Source: Desulfatitalea alkaliphila
GTDB taxonomy: Bacteria > Desulfobacterota > Desulfobacteria > Desulfobacterales > Desulfosarcinaceae
Reading direction: 5' to 3'
DNA length: 64,000 nt
Assembly (NCBI RefSeq): GCF_022968795.1
Contig: NZ_JALJRB010000004.1
Location: 62,001-126,000, forward strand
In this document: positions 52,650 to 62,767 of the stretch, in pieces
How the letters are laid out: each line of letters begins with the position of its first letter
Numbering within the stretch: the first letter of the stretch is position 1
Position numbers and translations under genes: made by a program
Notes under the pieces: generated by a model
The model's database searches: none
What the model saw: only the letters and a program-made list of their open reading frames with translations
Told to the model about the DNA's origin: nothing

Positions 52650-53249
52650 ATGGCAGAGATCAGTGCAACAATGGTCAAGGCGCTCCGGGAGAAATCCGGA
52701 GCCGGGATTATGGATTGTAAAGAAGCGCTGGCCCAGTGTGACGGCGATATGGAAAAGGCCGTCGATTTTCTGCGCAAGAAAGGTCTGGCCACCGCCGCCA
52801 AGCGGGCCGGCCGGGCCACCAGCGAAGGCACCATTCAGTCCTATATCCACATGGGCGGCAAAATCGGTGTGATGGTGGAAGTGGACTGCGAAACCGACTT
52901 CGTGGCCAAAACCGACGATTTCGTCGAGTTTGCGCGCAATCTGGCGATGCACATCGCCGCCACCAATCCCGTGGCCATCACGCCGGAAGAAGTGCCCGAG
53001 GAAACCCTGGCCCGCGAGCGAGAGATTTATCGCGCCCAGGCCCTGGAGACCGGCAAGCCCGAGAAGATGCTGGACAAGATCGTCGAGGGCAAGATCAACA
53101 AGTTCTACAAGGAGAGCTGTCTGCTCAATCAGGCCTATGTGCGCGAGCCGGACAAGACCATCAGCGACTATTTGAACGAAGTGGTGGCCAAGACCGGCGA
53201 GAAGATCACCGTCAAGCGCTTTGCGCGATTCCAGGTGGGAGCCGAATAG
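52650..53249 (+). CDS. tsf: Elongation factor Ts (short form)
   Basis: The 199-residue EF-Ts is the nucleotide exchange factor of EF-Tu. The N-terminal UBA-like part has [19 protein letters not shown], and the core has [19 protein letters not shown]. At about 200 residues it is the short type, which lacks one of the duplicated core subdomains of E. coli EF-Ts. AGGAGAAG precedes the ATG. It starts 18 bases after rpsB. Confidence 0.97.
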   Translation: MAEISATMVKALREKSGAGIMDCKEALAQCDGDMEKAVDFLRKKGLATAAKRAGRATSEGTIQSYIHMGGKIGVMVEVDCETDFVAKTDDFVEFARNLAMHIAATNPVAITPEEVPEETLAREREIYRAQALETGKPEKMLDKIVEGKINKFYKESCLLNQAYVREPDKTISDYLNEVVAKTGEKITVKRFARFQVGAE

Positions 53250-53250
53250 T

Positions 53251-53973
53251 TTGCAAACAACTCCGCGACGATACAAGCGCATCCTGCTGAAACTCAGCGG
53301 CGAGGCGTTGATGGGCGACCAGCAGTTCGGCATCGGGGCGGACATGCTCCGCTACGTGGCCGACGAGATCAAAAGGACTCACGATCTGGGCGTGGAGATG
53401 GCCGTAGTGGTCGGCGGCGGCAATATTTTCCGTGGCGTCAAGGCCAGTTCTCTGGGCATGGAACGGACCTCCGCCGATCACATGGGCATGCTGGCCACGG
53501 TGATCAACAGCCTGGCTTTGCAGGATGCGCTGGAGAAAACGGGCATTCAGACCCGCGTGCAGAGCGCCATATCCATGCATGAAGTGGCCGAGCCGTATAT
53601 CCTGCGACGCGCCCTGCGGCATTTGGAAAAGGGGCGCGTGGTCATCTTCGCCGCGGGCACGGGCAATCCCTATTTCACAACCGATACGGCCGCCGTGCTC
53701 CGGGCCCAGGAGATTCACGCCGAGGTACTGCTCAAGGCCACCAAGGTGGATGGCCTGTACGATGCCGATCCCGCCCTGCAAGCCGATGCCGAATTCATCG
53801 AATCCATCTCCTACATGGAGGTCCTCGAGCGGCAACTCAAAGTGATGGACATGACCGCCATCTCCCTTGCCATGGACAACGATTTGCCTCTGGTGGTGTT
53901 CAATCTCAAAGAGGCGGGCAATATCATCGGAGTGGCCCGCGGGGAGCGCATCGGTACCCTCATCGGCAATTGA
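53251..53973 (+). CDS. pyrH: UMP kinase
   Basis: The 240-residue hexameric UMP kinase phosphorylates UMP to UDP. It contains [42 protein letters not shown] and [13 protein letters not shown]. The start is a TTG at 53251, one base after the tsf stop, with GGTGGGAG about 11 bases upstream. It gives the exact family length. Confidence 0.96.
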   Translation: MQTTPRRYKRILLKLSGEALMGDQQFGIGADMLRYVADEIKRTHDLGVEMAVVVGGGNIFRGVKASSLGMERTSADHMGMLATVINSLALQDALEKTGIQTRVQSAISMHEVAEPYILRRALRHLEKGRVVIFAAGTGNPYFTTDTAAVLRAQEIHAEVLLKATKVDGLYDADPALQADAEFIESISYMEVLERQLKVMDMTAISLAMDNDLPLVVFNLKEAGNIIGVARGERIGTLIGN

Positions 53974-54019
53974 TCGGGCGCTGCCGCCCCTTTTCAACAA
54001 CCGTAAAGAGGTGACACCC

Positions 54020-54577
54020 ATGATTGAAGAGACCTACCAGGAGACCCGGGACCGGATGGCCAAGACCATCACCGCCCTGCAGGCCGAGCTCAAGCGCATT
54101 CGCACGGGGCGGGCCTCCACATCGGTTTTGGATGGCATCAAGGCGAACTACTACGGCACCTTGACCCCGTTGAACCAGATGGCCACCATCGCGGTGCCTG
54201 AAAGCCGTTTGATCACCGTGCAGCCTTGGGATGTGTCGGCCATCAAGGAGATCGAAAAGGCGATTCTAAAATCGGACCTCGGCCTGACTCCCTCCAATGA
54301 CGGTAAGCTGATTCGCATCGCCATTCCTCCCCTTTCTGAGCAGCGGCGCAAGGAGATGGTCAAGCTGGTGCAAAAGACCGGCGAAGACCACAAAGTGGCC
54401 GTACGCAACATCCGGCGCGATGCCAATGAGTTGATCAAGGGATTTAAAAAGGACGGCGACGTCTCCGAAGACGACGCCTTCAAAGCCCAGGATCAAATCC
54501 AGAAATTCACCGACGAATTCATTCAGCGCATCGACGACATTTGCAAAGAAAAAGAGAAGGAAGTCCTTGAGTTCTGA
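54020..54577 (+). CDS. frr: Ribosome recycling factor
   Basis: The 185-residue RRF splits post-termination ribosomes with EF-G. It has the hallmark RIRTGRASTSVLDGIKANYYG and LTPSNDGKLIRIAIPPL segments and the long three-helix bundle. The ATG at 54020 follows AAAGAGGTG. The final codons overlap the start of uppS. Confidence 0.97.
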   Translation: MIEETYQETRDRMAKTITALQAELKRIRTGRASTSVLDGIKANYYGTLTPLNQMATIAVPESRLITVQPWDVSAIKEIEKAILKSDLGLTPSNDGKLIRIAIPPLSEQRRKEMVKLVQKTGEDHKVAVRNIRRDANELIKGFKKDGDVSEDDAFKAQDQIQKFTDEFIQRIDDICKEKEKEVLEF

Positions 54578-55322
54578 AAGCGCTCAGGCCGGCCTCGACA
54601 GCGGTATGGTGCTGCCCCGTCACGTGGCGATCATCATGGACGGCAACGGACGCTGGGCCAAGAAGCGCCTGCTCAACCGTGTCATGGGTCACGAGAAGGG
54701 GGCCGACACGGTACGCACCGTGGTGCGCACCTGCCGAGAGCTGGGTATTTCCGTATTGACCTTGTACGCCTTTTCCACCGAGAATTGGCAGCGCCCGCCG
54801 GCGGAGGTCAATGCCCTGATGGCGTTGTTGAAGCGTTTTCTCAACAGCGAGGAGGCGGAACTCAAGGCCCGGAACATACGGTTGGGCGTGATCGGTCAAC
54901 GCCATCGCCTGCCGGGGGATGTCAACAGTGTTATCGACCGGGTACAGGCCGCCACCGCCGCCAACAGCGGACTGCTGCTGAACCTGGCGCTCAGTTACGG
55001 TGGGCGCGCGGAGATCACCGAAATGGTGCAGGCCATTGCCACGAAAGCGGCCCAAGGGCAACTGGACCCCGCCCGGATCGACGCGCAGACGGTGGCGGAC
55101 CACCTTTACACCCGGGGCATACCGGATCCGGATCTGTTGATCCGCACCAGCGGCGAAATGCGCATCAGCAACTTTCTGCTTTGGCAATTGGCCTATACCG
55201 AGATTTTCGTCACGCCGACCCTTTGGCCCGACTTCACCGCCGAAGAATTCATCCGTATCCTGCAGGATTTCTCCCAACGCGACCGCCGTTTCGGCGGGGT
55301 CGATCCACCGAACAACGGATGA
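54567..55322 (+). CDS. uppS: Undecaprenyl diphosphate synthase (UppS)
   Basis: This 251-residue cis-prenyltransferase makes the C55 lipid carrier for peptidoglycan. It contains HVAIIMDGNGRWAKKR (catalytic Asp), TLYAFSTENWQRP and DLLIRTSGEMRISNFLLWQ. The start is a TTG at 54567 preceded by AGAAGGAAG and overlapping frr by 11 bases. An internal ATG at 54606 is the alternative. Confidence 0.96.
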   Translation: MSSESAQAGLDSGMVLPRHVAIIMDGNGRWAKKRLLNRVMGHEKGADTVRTVVRTCRELGISVLTLYAFSTENWQRPPAEVNALMALLKRFLNSEEAELKARNIRLGVIGQRHRLPGDVNSVIDRVQAATAANSGLLLNLALSYGGRAEITEMVQAIATKAAQGQLDPARIDAQTVADHLYTRGIPDPDLLIRTSGEMRISNFLLWQLAYTEIFVTPTLWPDFTAEEFIRILQDFSQRDRRFGGVDPPNNG

Positions 55323-55398
55323 TTGGCGTGCCGACCCGTTGCTTCGTTGAACCCTGACCGGCGTTGCGAAAACCAACGCCGCACCCATCGGATGGCCC

Positions 55399-56211
55399 AT
55401 GCACTGGAAACGTTGGATCACCGCCCTCGTCGGGCTGCCGCTGCTCATTCTCCTGGTCTTGAAAGGGGGCCCCACCCTTTTCGCCCTGGCCATTGCCGCC
55501 GTCGCCGTAATCGCCATGTGGGAGTACTTCCGCATCGTCTTAGCGGAACACAGCCCCCGCGTGCCCGGATATTTTCTTCTCTGGAGCTATATCGCAGGGG
55601 CCGCCGTGGTGCTGGTGGTGCCCTACCACGGTTTTCAAGCGGTCATGGCTCTCTTCGCCCTTCATCTGATCGGTGCCGCGGCCATGTCCATTCTGCGCTA
55701 CAAACAGAGCACCGATGCCCCGGCGGTGGTGCTCAAGCAGGTCTTCGGCGTGCTGTACATCGCCGGTTTCCTCGCTTTCTTCGTGCTGCTCTATCACGAT
55801 CCCCATGGCGTTCATTGGGTATTTTTCCTGTTCGTCGTGGTGGCCGCCGGCGACACCGGCGCCTATTACGCGGGGCGCACATTTGGACGCCGTAAACTCT
55901 GTCCGGCCGTCAGCCCCAAGAAGACCGTGGAGGGGGCCCTGGGCGGTTTGGTGGGCAGTTTGGTGCTGGCGGTGGCCTACAAGCTGGTGTTCATGCCGTT
56001 CCTGTCCCTGCCCGGCTGCGTACTTTTCGCCCTGCTGGTGGGCAGCGTGGGACAGATCGGCGACCTGTTCGAGTCGGAGTTCAAGCGCAGCGCCGGCGTC
56101 AAGGATTCCAGTAATCTGCTGCCCGGGCACGGCGGCTTTCTCGACCGCATCGACGCGCTACTGTTCGCCCTGCCGGTGGCCTATCTGCTCAAGGAATATC
56201 TGTTGACATGA
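55399..56211 (+). CDS. cdsA: Phosphatidate cytidylyltransferase CdsA
   Basis: This 270-residue membrane protein has about seven to eight hydrophobic segments. The C-terminal CDP-alcohol signature region is SVGQIGDLFESEFKRSAGVKDSSNLLPGHGGFLDRIDAL. It makes CDP-diacylglycerol for phospholipid synthesis. It sits in the usual place between uppS and dxr. Its stop overlaps the dxr start. Confidence 0.95.
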   Translation: MHWKRWITALVGLPLLILLVLKGGPTLFALAIAAVAVIAMWEYFRIVLAEHSPRVPGYFLLWSYIAGAAVVLVVPYHGFQAVMALFALHLIGAAAMSILRYKQSTDAPAVVLKQVFGVLYIAGFLAFFVLLYHDPHGVHWVFFLFVVVAAGDTGAYYAGRTFGRRKLCPAVSPKKTVEGALGGLVGSLVLAVAYKLVFMPFLSLPGCVLFALLVGSVGQIGDLFESEFKRSAGVKDSSNLLPGHGGFLDRIDALLFALPVAYLLKEYLLT

Positions 56212-57362
56212 TACGCAACCTCGCCATTCTGGGATCCACCGGTTCCATCGGCCGCAGCACGCTCAAGGTGGTGGACCGATTTCCGGACCGATTCGCCGTC
56301 AAGGTCCTGGCTGCCAAACACAGCGTCGACCGTTTGGCCGATCAGGTGCAGCGGTTCGGTCCCGAAGCGGCCATCGTTTTCGATGCCGCAACTGCCCGCG
56401 CATTGCGGGACAAACTGCCGGGCGACTGTTCCGTCGAGATCCTGCACGGGGCGGAGGGCTATTGCGCGGCGGCCCGCTGGCCGACGACGGACATGGTGGT
56501 GGGCGCCATGGTGGGGGCGGCCGGACTGGCGCCGACCATGGCGGCCATCGAAGCCGGCAAGGATATCGCCCTGGCCAACAAGGAGACCCTGGTCATGGCC
56601 GGCGGTATCGTCACCGCCGCCGTGGCCCGCCGCGGCGTGCGGCTGCTGCCGGTGGACAGCGAACACAGCGCCATCTTCCAGTGCCTTCAGGGACAGCGGC
56701 GGCAAGACCTGGACCGAATTCTGCTGACCGCCTCGGGCGGTCCCTTCCGCACCACCCCGGCGGAGCAATTCGAGACCATCGAACCGGCCCGGGCACTCAG
56801 GCACCCCAACTGGCAGATGGGCGCCAAGATCACCATCGATTCGGCCACCTTGATGAACAAGGGGCTGGAGGTGATCGAGGCCAAGTGGCTCTTCGATCTT
56901 ACCCCCGCACAGATCGAGGTGGTGGTTCATCCCCAGAGCATCGTGCACTCCATGGTCGCCTTTCGCGACGGCTCCCTTCTGGCCCAGATGGGCATTCCCG
57001 ATATGCAGGGGGCCATCTCCTACGCCTTGTCTTGCCCCGAACGCCTGGCCTTGCATCAGCCCTTGCCCGACCTGACCCTTGCCGGCGGTTTGACCTTCGA
57101 ACCGCCCGATCTGGAGCGTTTCCCATGCCTGGGGCTGGCCTTCGAAGCCTGTCGTGCGGGCGGCACCCTGCCGGCGGTGCTCAACGCCGCCAATGAGGTG
57201 GCGGTGGAAGCCTTCCTGGCCAAACGGCTGGGTTTCACAGGCATCCACAAGGTGATTCAGGCCACCATGGAAGCCCATGCCAACGCAACGGCACCGGATA
57301 TGGAAACCATCATCGCGGCCGATCGATGGGCGCGGGGGGTGGCGGCGAACTTGATAAAATGA
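56208..57362 (+). CDS. dxr: 1-deoxy-D-xylulose 5-phosphate reductoisomerase
   Basis: The 384-residue DXR makes methylerythritol phosphate, the first committed step of the MEP isoprenoid pathway. It has the NADPH-binding start LAILGSTGSIGRSTL, LANKETLVMAG, PVDSEHSAIFQCL and WQMGAKITIDSATLMNKGLE. It overlaps cdsA by 4 bases. With uppS it links isoprenoid supply to cell-wall lipid carrier synthesis in one operon. Confidence 0.97.
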   Translation: MIRNLAILGSTGSIGRSTLKVVDRFPDRFAVKVLAAKHSVDRLADQVQRFGPEAAIVFDAATARALRDKLPGDCSVEILHGAEGYCAAARWPTTDMVVGAMVGAAGLAPTMAAIEAGKDIALANKETLVMAGGIVTAAVARRGVRLLPVDSEHSAIFQCLQGQRRQDLDRILLTASGGPFRTTPAEQFETIEPARALRHPNWQMGAKITIDSATLMNKGLEVIEAKWLFDLTPAQIEVVVHPQSIVHSMVAFRDGSLLAQMGIPDMQGAISYALSCPERLALHQPLPDLTLAGGLTFEPPDLERFPCLGLAFEACRAGGTLPAVLNAANEVAVEAFLAKRLGFTGIHKVIQATMEAHANATAPDMETIIAADRWARGVAANLIK

Positions 57363-57522
57363 TAAAGCGGTTTAGAATGTGGGGCAGCGGCGCTTCGTGC
57401 ATCGCTTGAAGGGCTGGAACGGGTTCGGCCATCAACCGGAGCACCGCGGCGCCTGTGCCGACAGTTCACACAAATCGCGAATTCGCGCTTAAACAGAAAT
57501 CCATCATGTTCAGCGGAGCATT

Positions 57523-58884
57523 ATGAGCAGCGTTCTGATCTTCATCGTCGTCCTGGGCGTGCTGATCTTCTTTCACGAATTGGGACACTTCCTGGTGGCT
57601 CGTTTGTTCGGCGTGGGCGTCGAGCGGTTCTCCCTGGGTTTCGGCCCGCGCCTGTTCGGCGCCACCGTCGGGCGCACCGATTACCGGGTCTCCGCCGTTC
57701 CCCTGGGTGGCTATGTGAAAATGGTGGGCGAGGAGCCCGATGCGCCCTTGCCGCCGGAGGACCTGCCCCTCTCCTTCACCCACAAGCCGGTGGGCAAACG
57801 GGCCTTGATCGTTTTTGCCGGTCCCTTCTTCAACATCCTGCTGGCCGTCGCCATTTTCACCCTCGGGCTCTACATCGCCGGGCTGCCGAGCATCCGGCCC
57901 GTGGTGCGGGCCGTTGAAAGCGGCGGGCCGGCCGAGCAAGCCGGCATCCAGGAAGGGGACTTGATCCGGGCCATCGAAGGCCGGCCGGTGGTCTCCTGGC
58001 GCGACATCGATGCGGCGGCGGATGAGAGCGGCGGTCAACCCATGCGGGTGACCGTGCAACGCCATGACGATGTGCTGGAGGTGACACTGCGACCCGAACC
58101 GGCCAGCGCCAAGAATTTGCTGGGCGACACGGTGACCTACCATGAACTGGGGATCCGGGGCTACGCGGCGCCCCGTGCCATGGTGGACGGCGTGATGGAA
58201 GGCATGCCGGCCGCCGAGGCGGGCGTGCAAAAAGGGGATCGCATCGTGGCCATCGACGGCACGCCCATCGATGGCTGGGAGCAGATGCAGGAGATGGTGG
58301 CCGCATCGAAGGGGCGCCCCTTGAACTTCAGCATCGAGCGCGATCAAGCCCTTATCGAGCTTTCAATTGCGCCGGATGAAATCCAGGAAACCGATCTGCT
58401 GGGCATCAAGCAGAGTGTTTATCGCATCGGCATCCGCGGCTCGGGAGTGGTGATCCCCGAGCAGGACCGGGTGAACGTGCGCCTGGGGCCGGTGCAGGCC
58501 ATCGGCATGGGATTGGGTGAAACGTGGCGCATCATTCGGATCACGGGCCACTTCTTCGTTAAGATGTTCCAGCGCCAAGTGGGCAGCGAGGCCATCGGCG
58601 GTCCCATCCGCATCGCCCAGATGGCCAATCAGCAGGCCCAGGAGGGGCTGCTCTCCCTGCTCTATTTCATCGCCATCATCAGCGTCAACCTGGCGGTGAT
58701 CAATCTGCTGCCCATTCCGGTGCTGGACGGGGGCCATTTGCTTTTCTTCGCCATCGAGGCGGTCCAGGGCAAGCCGGTCAGCGTGCGTACGCGTGAAGCC
58801 GCCCAGCAGGTCGGGCTCTTTCTGCTGCTGCTGTTGATGGTCTTTGTGTTTTACAACGATATCGTGATTACCTGGTTCCGATAA
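57523..58884 (+). CDS. rseP: RseP-type site-2 intramembrane zinc metalloprotease
   Basis: This 453-residue protein has the zinc motif HELGH (residues 18-22) in the first membrane segment. Two PDZ domains lie at about 115-200 and 210-290 (GPAEQAGIQEGDLI and MPAAEAGVQKGDRI). The second active-site motif NLLPIPVLDGGH is in a C-terminal membrane segment. Family members cleave anti-sigma factors or signal-peptide remnants inside the membrane. A 160-bp gap separates it from dxr, but the order is conserved. Confidence 0.95.
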   Translation: MSSVLIFIVVLGVLIFFHELGHFLVARLFGVGVERFSLGFGPRLFGATVGRTDYRVSAVPLGGYVKMVGEEPDAPLPPEDLPLSFTHKPVGKRALIVFAGPFFNILLAVAIFTLGLYIAGLPSIRPVVRAVESGGPAEQAGIQEGDLIRAIEGRPVVSWRDIDAAADESGGQPMRVTVQRHDDVLEVTLRPEPASAKNLLGDTVTYHELGIRGYAAPRAMVDGVMEGMPAAEAGVQKGDRIVAIDGTPIDGWEQMQEMVAASKGRPLNFSIERDQALIELSIAPDEIQETDLLGIKQSVYRIGIRGSGVVIPEQDRVNVRLGPVQAIGMGLGETWRIIRITGHFFVKMFQRQVGSEAIGGPIRIAQMANQQAQEGLLSLLYFIAIISVNLAVINLLPIPVLDGGHLLFFAIEAVQGKPVSVRTREAAQQVGLFLLLLLMVFVFYNDIVITWFR

Positions 58885-58931
58885 GATGATCGGTTGCCAC
58901 GGGTGAATGGCAATATCCCATTCATGGATGG

Positions 58932-61900
58932 ATGCCGGAACGGATCGAGCAAATGGCAAGTCGCATTGAAATCACTCTGAAGCCGGAATTGATCGACGCC
59001 GAAGGCGAGTTGTTGCGCCGCAAGGCCGGGGACTATTTCGGTATTCAAATCGATGGTGTGCGCACCGTGCACATCGTCACCGTGGATGCCGACCTGGCGG
59101 TGGATCAGATCGAGCGGGCGCGCAACGAGATTTTCACCAATCCCGTCACCCAGATCTCCTCCCTGGCGCCGCTGCCCGTTGCGGCCGATTGGATCATCTG
59201 GGTGGGGTTTCGTCCCGGTGTGCGCGACAATCCCGGCGCCACGGCGGTGGAAGCCATGGCGGATTTGCTGGGCAAGCGCTTCGCCCAAGGCGAAGCCGTC
59301 TACACGTCCCGTCGCTACTGCCTGCAAGGCAAGCATTTGACCGCCGCGGACGTGGAGCGCATCGCCAACCAACTGCTGGCCAACGACATCATCCAGCAGT
59401 GGCGGATCTACAGCGCGGCGGACTGGGATCCAGCCCAAGGGGTGGGTCTGATCGTGCCCAAGGTGCGCCTGGACCACACCCCCACCTTGACCGTGCTGCC
59501 CATCGATAGTGACGCGACCTTGCAGCGCCTGAGCAAAGAGCGCAACCTGGCCCTCAATCCCAACGACATTCCGGTGATCCGGGCCTACTTCCTCGACCCA
59601 CGGGTGCAGGCCGAGCGGGCGCAGGTGGGGCTCTCCGATCCCACCGACCTGGAGCTGGAGTATATTTCCCAGGCCCGCAGCGACCATTGCAATCACAACA
59701 CCTTCCGCGGTCTGTTTCACTATACCGATGCGACCAGCGGGCAGCGGGAGACCATCGACAACCTGTTCAAGAGCTGCATCCAGACCCCCACACGGCAATT
59801 GCAGCAGCAAAAGCCGTGGGTGGTATCGGTGCTCTGGGACAATGCCGGCGTGGGCCGGTTCGACGATGCCCACTACTACACCATCACCGGCGAGACCCAC
59901 AACTCTCCATCCAACATGGAAGCCTACGGCGGCGCCATCACCGGCATCGTCGGCATCTACCGCGACCCGCTGGGCACAGGGTTGGGATCCCGTCTGATCA
60001 TGGGCAGCTACGGTTTTTGCGTGGGCCCGCGGGACTATGCCGGCGATCTCAAGCCGCGTCTGCATCCCCGCCGGCTGCTGGACGGGGTCATCGAAGGCGT
60101 GCGCGACGGCGGCAACAAAAGCGGCATTCCCACCCCTTTCGGCCAGGTGCTGTTCGATCACGGGTACATGGGCAAGTGCCTGGTCTATGTGACCGCTCTG
60201 GGCATCATGCCGGCCGAGGTGGCCGGTCGTCCTTCCGAGCAAAAGACCATCCTGCCTGGTGACGCGGTCATCATGTGCGGCGGTCGGGTGGGCAAGGACG
60301 GCATCCACGGCGTGACCGCCTCGTCGGAAACCTTTTCGGCCCACACGCCGGCCGGCCATGTACAGATCGGCGACCCCTACACCCAGAAGAAGATGCACGA
60401 CTTCCTGCTGGAGGCCCGGGACCGGGGGTTGATTCGCTTCATCACCGACAACGGCGGCGGGGGGCTCTCCAGCTCGGTGGGCGAGACGGCCCGTTTCTCC
60501 AATGGGTGCGAGATTCAGTTGGAAAAGGTGCCGCTCAAATATGCCGGCCTGGACCAGTGGGAGATATGGGTGTCCGAATCCCAGGAGCGCATGACCGTGG
60601 CCGTGGCACCGGCGCATGTGGAAGCGTTTCTGGCCCTTTCGGCCCGCCACGGTGTGGAAAGCACGGTGATCGGAGAGTACACCGACAGCGGCAAGCTGCA
60701 CATCACCTACGAAGGCCGTCCCTGCGCCTACGTGGATCTCGATCTGCTGACCGCCGGTTTTCCCCAATGGACCTTCGCGGCCGAATGGCGCGACCCCCAA
60801 GCGCGGGGCCTCATCGAGCCGGTGTTGGGTGTTCCCGGCGACCAGAACCGATTGTTGCTGGACATGCTGGCCCGTCCCAACATTTGCAGCAAGGAGTGGA
60901 TCAGCCGCCAGTACGACCACGAGGTGCAAGGCACCAGCGTGATCAAACCCCTGGTGGGGGTGGGGCGCGATGTGGTCAGCGACGCCGCCGTGCTGCGGCC
61001 GGTGCTCGGTTCCCGTCGCGGCCTGGCCTTTTCCCAGGCTTTACTGCCGTTTTACTCGCGCATCGACGCCTACCACATGACCGCCTGCACCATCGACGAA
61101 GCGGTGCGCCGGCTGATCGCCGTGGGCGGCGACCCGGAGCACCTCGGCGGAGTGGACAACTTCTGCTGGCCCACCATCGAGTACGATCCGCTGACCAACC
61201 CCGACGGCCGGTTCAAAGCCGCCCAACTGGTGCGTTCCTGCCAGGCGCTGCGGGATATGTGCCTGGCCTATGAAATTCCCCTGCTGTCCGGCAAGGACAG
61301 CATGTATGTGGACGGCCATCTGCCGGGCCGCTATGGTGAAACGCACAAGGTGTCGGCCTTGGAGAGCCTGCAATTTTCGGCCACCAGCGTGATCCCGGAC
61401 ATCGAGCGCTGTGTCACGTTGGACCCCAAGGTCCCTGGTGACCGGGTTTACCTACTGGGCGATACACGCGACGAGCTCGGAGGGTCCGAATACTACGACC
61501 TGCTCGGGTACGTGGGCTGCCAAGTCCCCCGGGTGTGGCCCGAACCTTTCATGGCGCGCTACCGTGCCCTGGCCGAGGCCGTCGAACAAGGGTGGATCGC
61601 CTCGGCCCACGGTATTTTTCGCGGCGGCTTGGGCGTCCATCTGGCCATGAAGGCCATGGCGGGGCAAATGGGGTTGGCCGTGGATTTGGCCCGGGTGCCG
61701 GTGGAAGGCAATCCGACCAGGGACGACGTGCTGCTCTACGCCGAATCGGCCGGTCGCTTCATCCTCACCGTGGACCCGCGCCATGCCGAAGCCTTCGAGA
61801 CCCTTTGCAAGGATCTGCCCCTGGCCTGCATCGGCCGGACCGTGGCCGAACCGCGGCTGACGGTTCAGGGATCGACCGGACAGACCATCATCGACCTTTC

Positions 61901-61952
61901 CGTCGCCGCCCTCAAGGAGGCCTGGCGCAAACCCTTTGGTGACTTGATATGA
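58932..61952 (+). CDS. purL: Phosphoribosylformylglycinamidine synthase, PurS-PurL fusion
   Basis: 1006 residues. The first 80 or so (ASRIEITLKPELIDAEGELL ... HIVTVDADLAVDQIERARNEIF) resemble a PurS subunit. The remainder has the PurL pattern, with the N-terminal linker and SDHCNHNTFRG, YTITGETHNSPSNMEAYGGA, GGRVGKDGIHGVTASS and LLSGKDSMYVDG. It makes FGAM in purine synthesis with ammonia from PurQ. It is larger than free PurL (about 740) and lacks the C-terminal glutaminase of the long form (about 1290). The ATG at 58953 is an alternative start. Its stop overlaps purQ. Confidence 0.92.
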   Translation: MPERIEQMASRIEITLKPELIDAEGELLRRKAGDYFGIQIDGVRTVHIVTVDADLAVDQIERARNEIFTNPVTQISSLAPLPVAADWIIWVGFRPGVRDNPGATAVEAMADLLGKRFAQGEAVYTSRRYCLQGKHLTAADVERIANQLLANDIIQQWRIYSAADWDPAQGVGLIVPKVRLDHTPTLTVLPIDSDATLQRLSKERNLALNPNDIPVIRAYFLDPRVQAERAQVGLSDPTDLELEYISQARSDHCNHNTFRGLFHYTDATSGQRETIDNLFKSCIQTPTRQLQQQKPWVVSVLWDNAGVGRFDDAHYYTITGETHNSPSNMEAYGGAITGIVGIYRDPLGTGLGSRLIMGSYGFCVGPRDYAGDLKPRLHPRRLLDGVIEGVRDGGNKSGIPTPFGQVLFDHGYMGKCLVYVTALGIMPAEVAGRPSEQKTILPGDAVIMCGGRVGKDGIHGVTASSETFSAHTPAGHVQIGDPYTQKKMHDFLLEARDRGLIRFITDNGGGGLSSSVGETARFSNGCEIQLEKVPLKYAGLDQWEIWVSESQERMTVAVAPAHVEAFLALSARHGVESTVIGEYTDSGKLHITYEGRPCAYVDLDLLTAGFPQWTFAAEWRDPQARGLIEPVLGVPGDQNRLLLDMLARPNICSKEWISRQYDHEVQGTSVIKPLVGVGRDVVSDAAVLRPVLGSRRGLAFSQALLPFYSRIDAYHMTACTIDEAVRRLIAVGGDPEHLGGVDNFCWPTIEYDPLTNPDGRFKAAQLVRSCQALRDMCLAYEIPLLSGKDSMYVDGHLPGRYGETHKVSALESLQFSATSVIPDIERCVTLDPKVPGDRVYLLGDTRDELGGSEYYDLLGYVGCQVPRVWPEPFMARYRALAEAVEQGWIASAHGIFRGGLGVHLAMKAMAGQMGLAVDLARVPVEGNPTRDDVLLYAESAGRFILTVDPRHAEAFETLCKDLPLACIGRTVAEPRLTVQGSTGQTIIDLSVAALKEAWRKPFGDLI

Positions 61953-62767
61953 ACCAGATCAACGCCCTCGTTCTGACCGGCTATGGACTCAACTGCGACC
62001 ACGAAACCGCCTACGTTTTCGAACAGGCCGGCGCCCGTGCCGAAAGGGTGCACATCAACGCCCTGATCGACGGTTCGGTCTCCTTGGACCGTTTCCAGAT
62101 TATGAGCTTCATCGGCGGTTTCAGCTGGGGTGACGATCACGGCGCCGGGGTGGTGCAGGCGGTGCGCATGCGCACCCGCATCGGCGATCAACTGCTGCGC
62201 TTCGTCGAACAGGGCAAGCTGGTCATCGGCATTTGCAACGGGTTTCAGTGCCTGGTCAACCTGGGGTTGCTGCCGGGGCTCGACGGCGACTACACCCGGC
62301 GCAGCGTGGCGCTGACCTTCAACGATTGCGGTAATTTTCGCGACGATTGGGTGCACCTGGCGGTGGATGCCGAGAGCCCGTGTGTTTTCACCCGGGGCAT
62401 CGATCATTTGGAATTGCCCGTGCGCCATGGCGAGGGCAAGTTTGTCACCGACCGTGACACCCAACGGGCGCTGAACGCCAACCGCCAGATCGTGCTGCGT
62501 TACGCATTGCCCGACGGCCGACCGGCCAAGGGCGCCTTTCCGCACAATCCCAACGGCGCCATGGACGACGTGGCCGGCATCTGCGACCCCACCGGCCGGG
62601 TGTTCGGGCTCATGCCCCACCCCGAAGCCTTCAACCACTGGACCAACCATCCCGACTGGACCCGCACCAGGGAACTGGCCAAGCGGGGCCGAATCCCCAT
62701 GCCCGCTGGCTTGACGCCCGGCGTTCGTGTTTTCAAGAATGCGGTGGACTATTTTGCGGCCGGATAG
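61949..62767 (+). CDS. purQ: Phosphoribosylformylglycinamidine synthase glutaminase subunit PurQ
   Basis: This 272-residue class I glutamine amidotransferase has the nucleophile Cys96 in GICNGFQCLVN, and the His-Glu pair is in GLMPHPEAFNHW. The N-terminal GYGLNCDHETAYVFEQAGA is PurQ-like. It overlaps purSL by 4 bases (ATGA), consistent with a stoichiometric complex that channels ammonia. Confidence 0.95.
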   Translation: MNQINALVLTGYGLNCDHETAYVFEQAGARAERVHINALIDGSVSLDRFQIMSFIGGFSWGDDHGAGVVQAVRMRTRIGDQLLRFVEQGKLVIGICNGFQCLVNLGLLPGLDGDYTRRSVALTFNDCGNFRDDWVHLAVDAESPCVFTRGIDHLELPVRHGEGKFVTDRDTQRALNANRQIVLRYALPDGRPAKGAFPHNPNGAMDDVAGICDPTGRVFGLMPHPEAFNHWTNHPDWTRTRELAKRGRIPMPAGLTPGVRVFKNAVDYFAAG

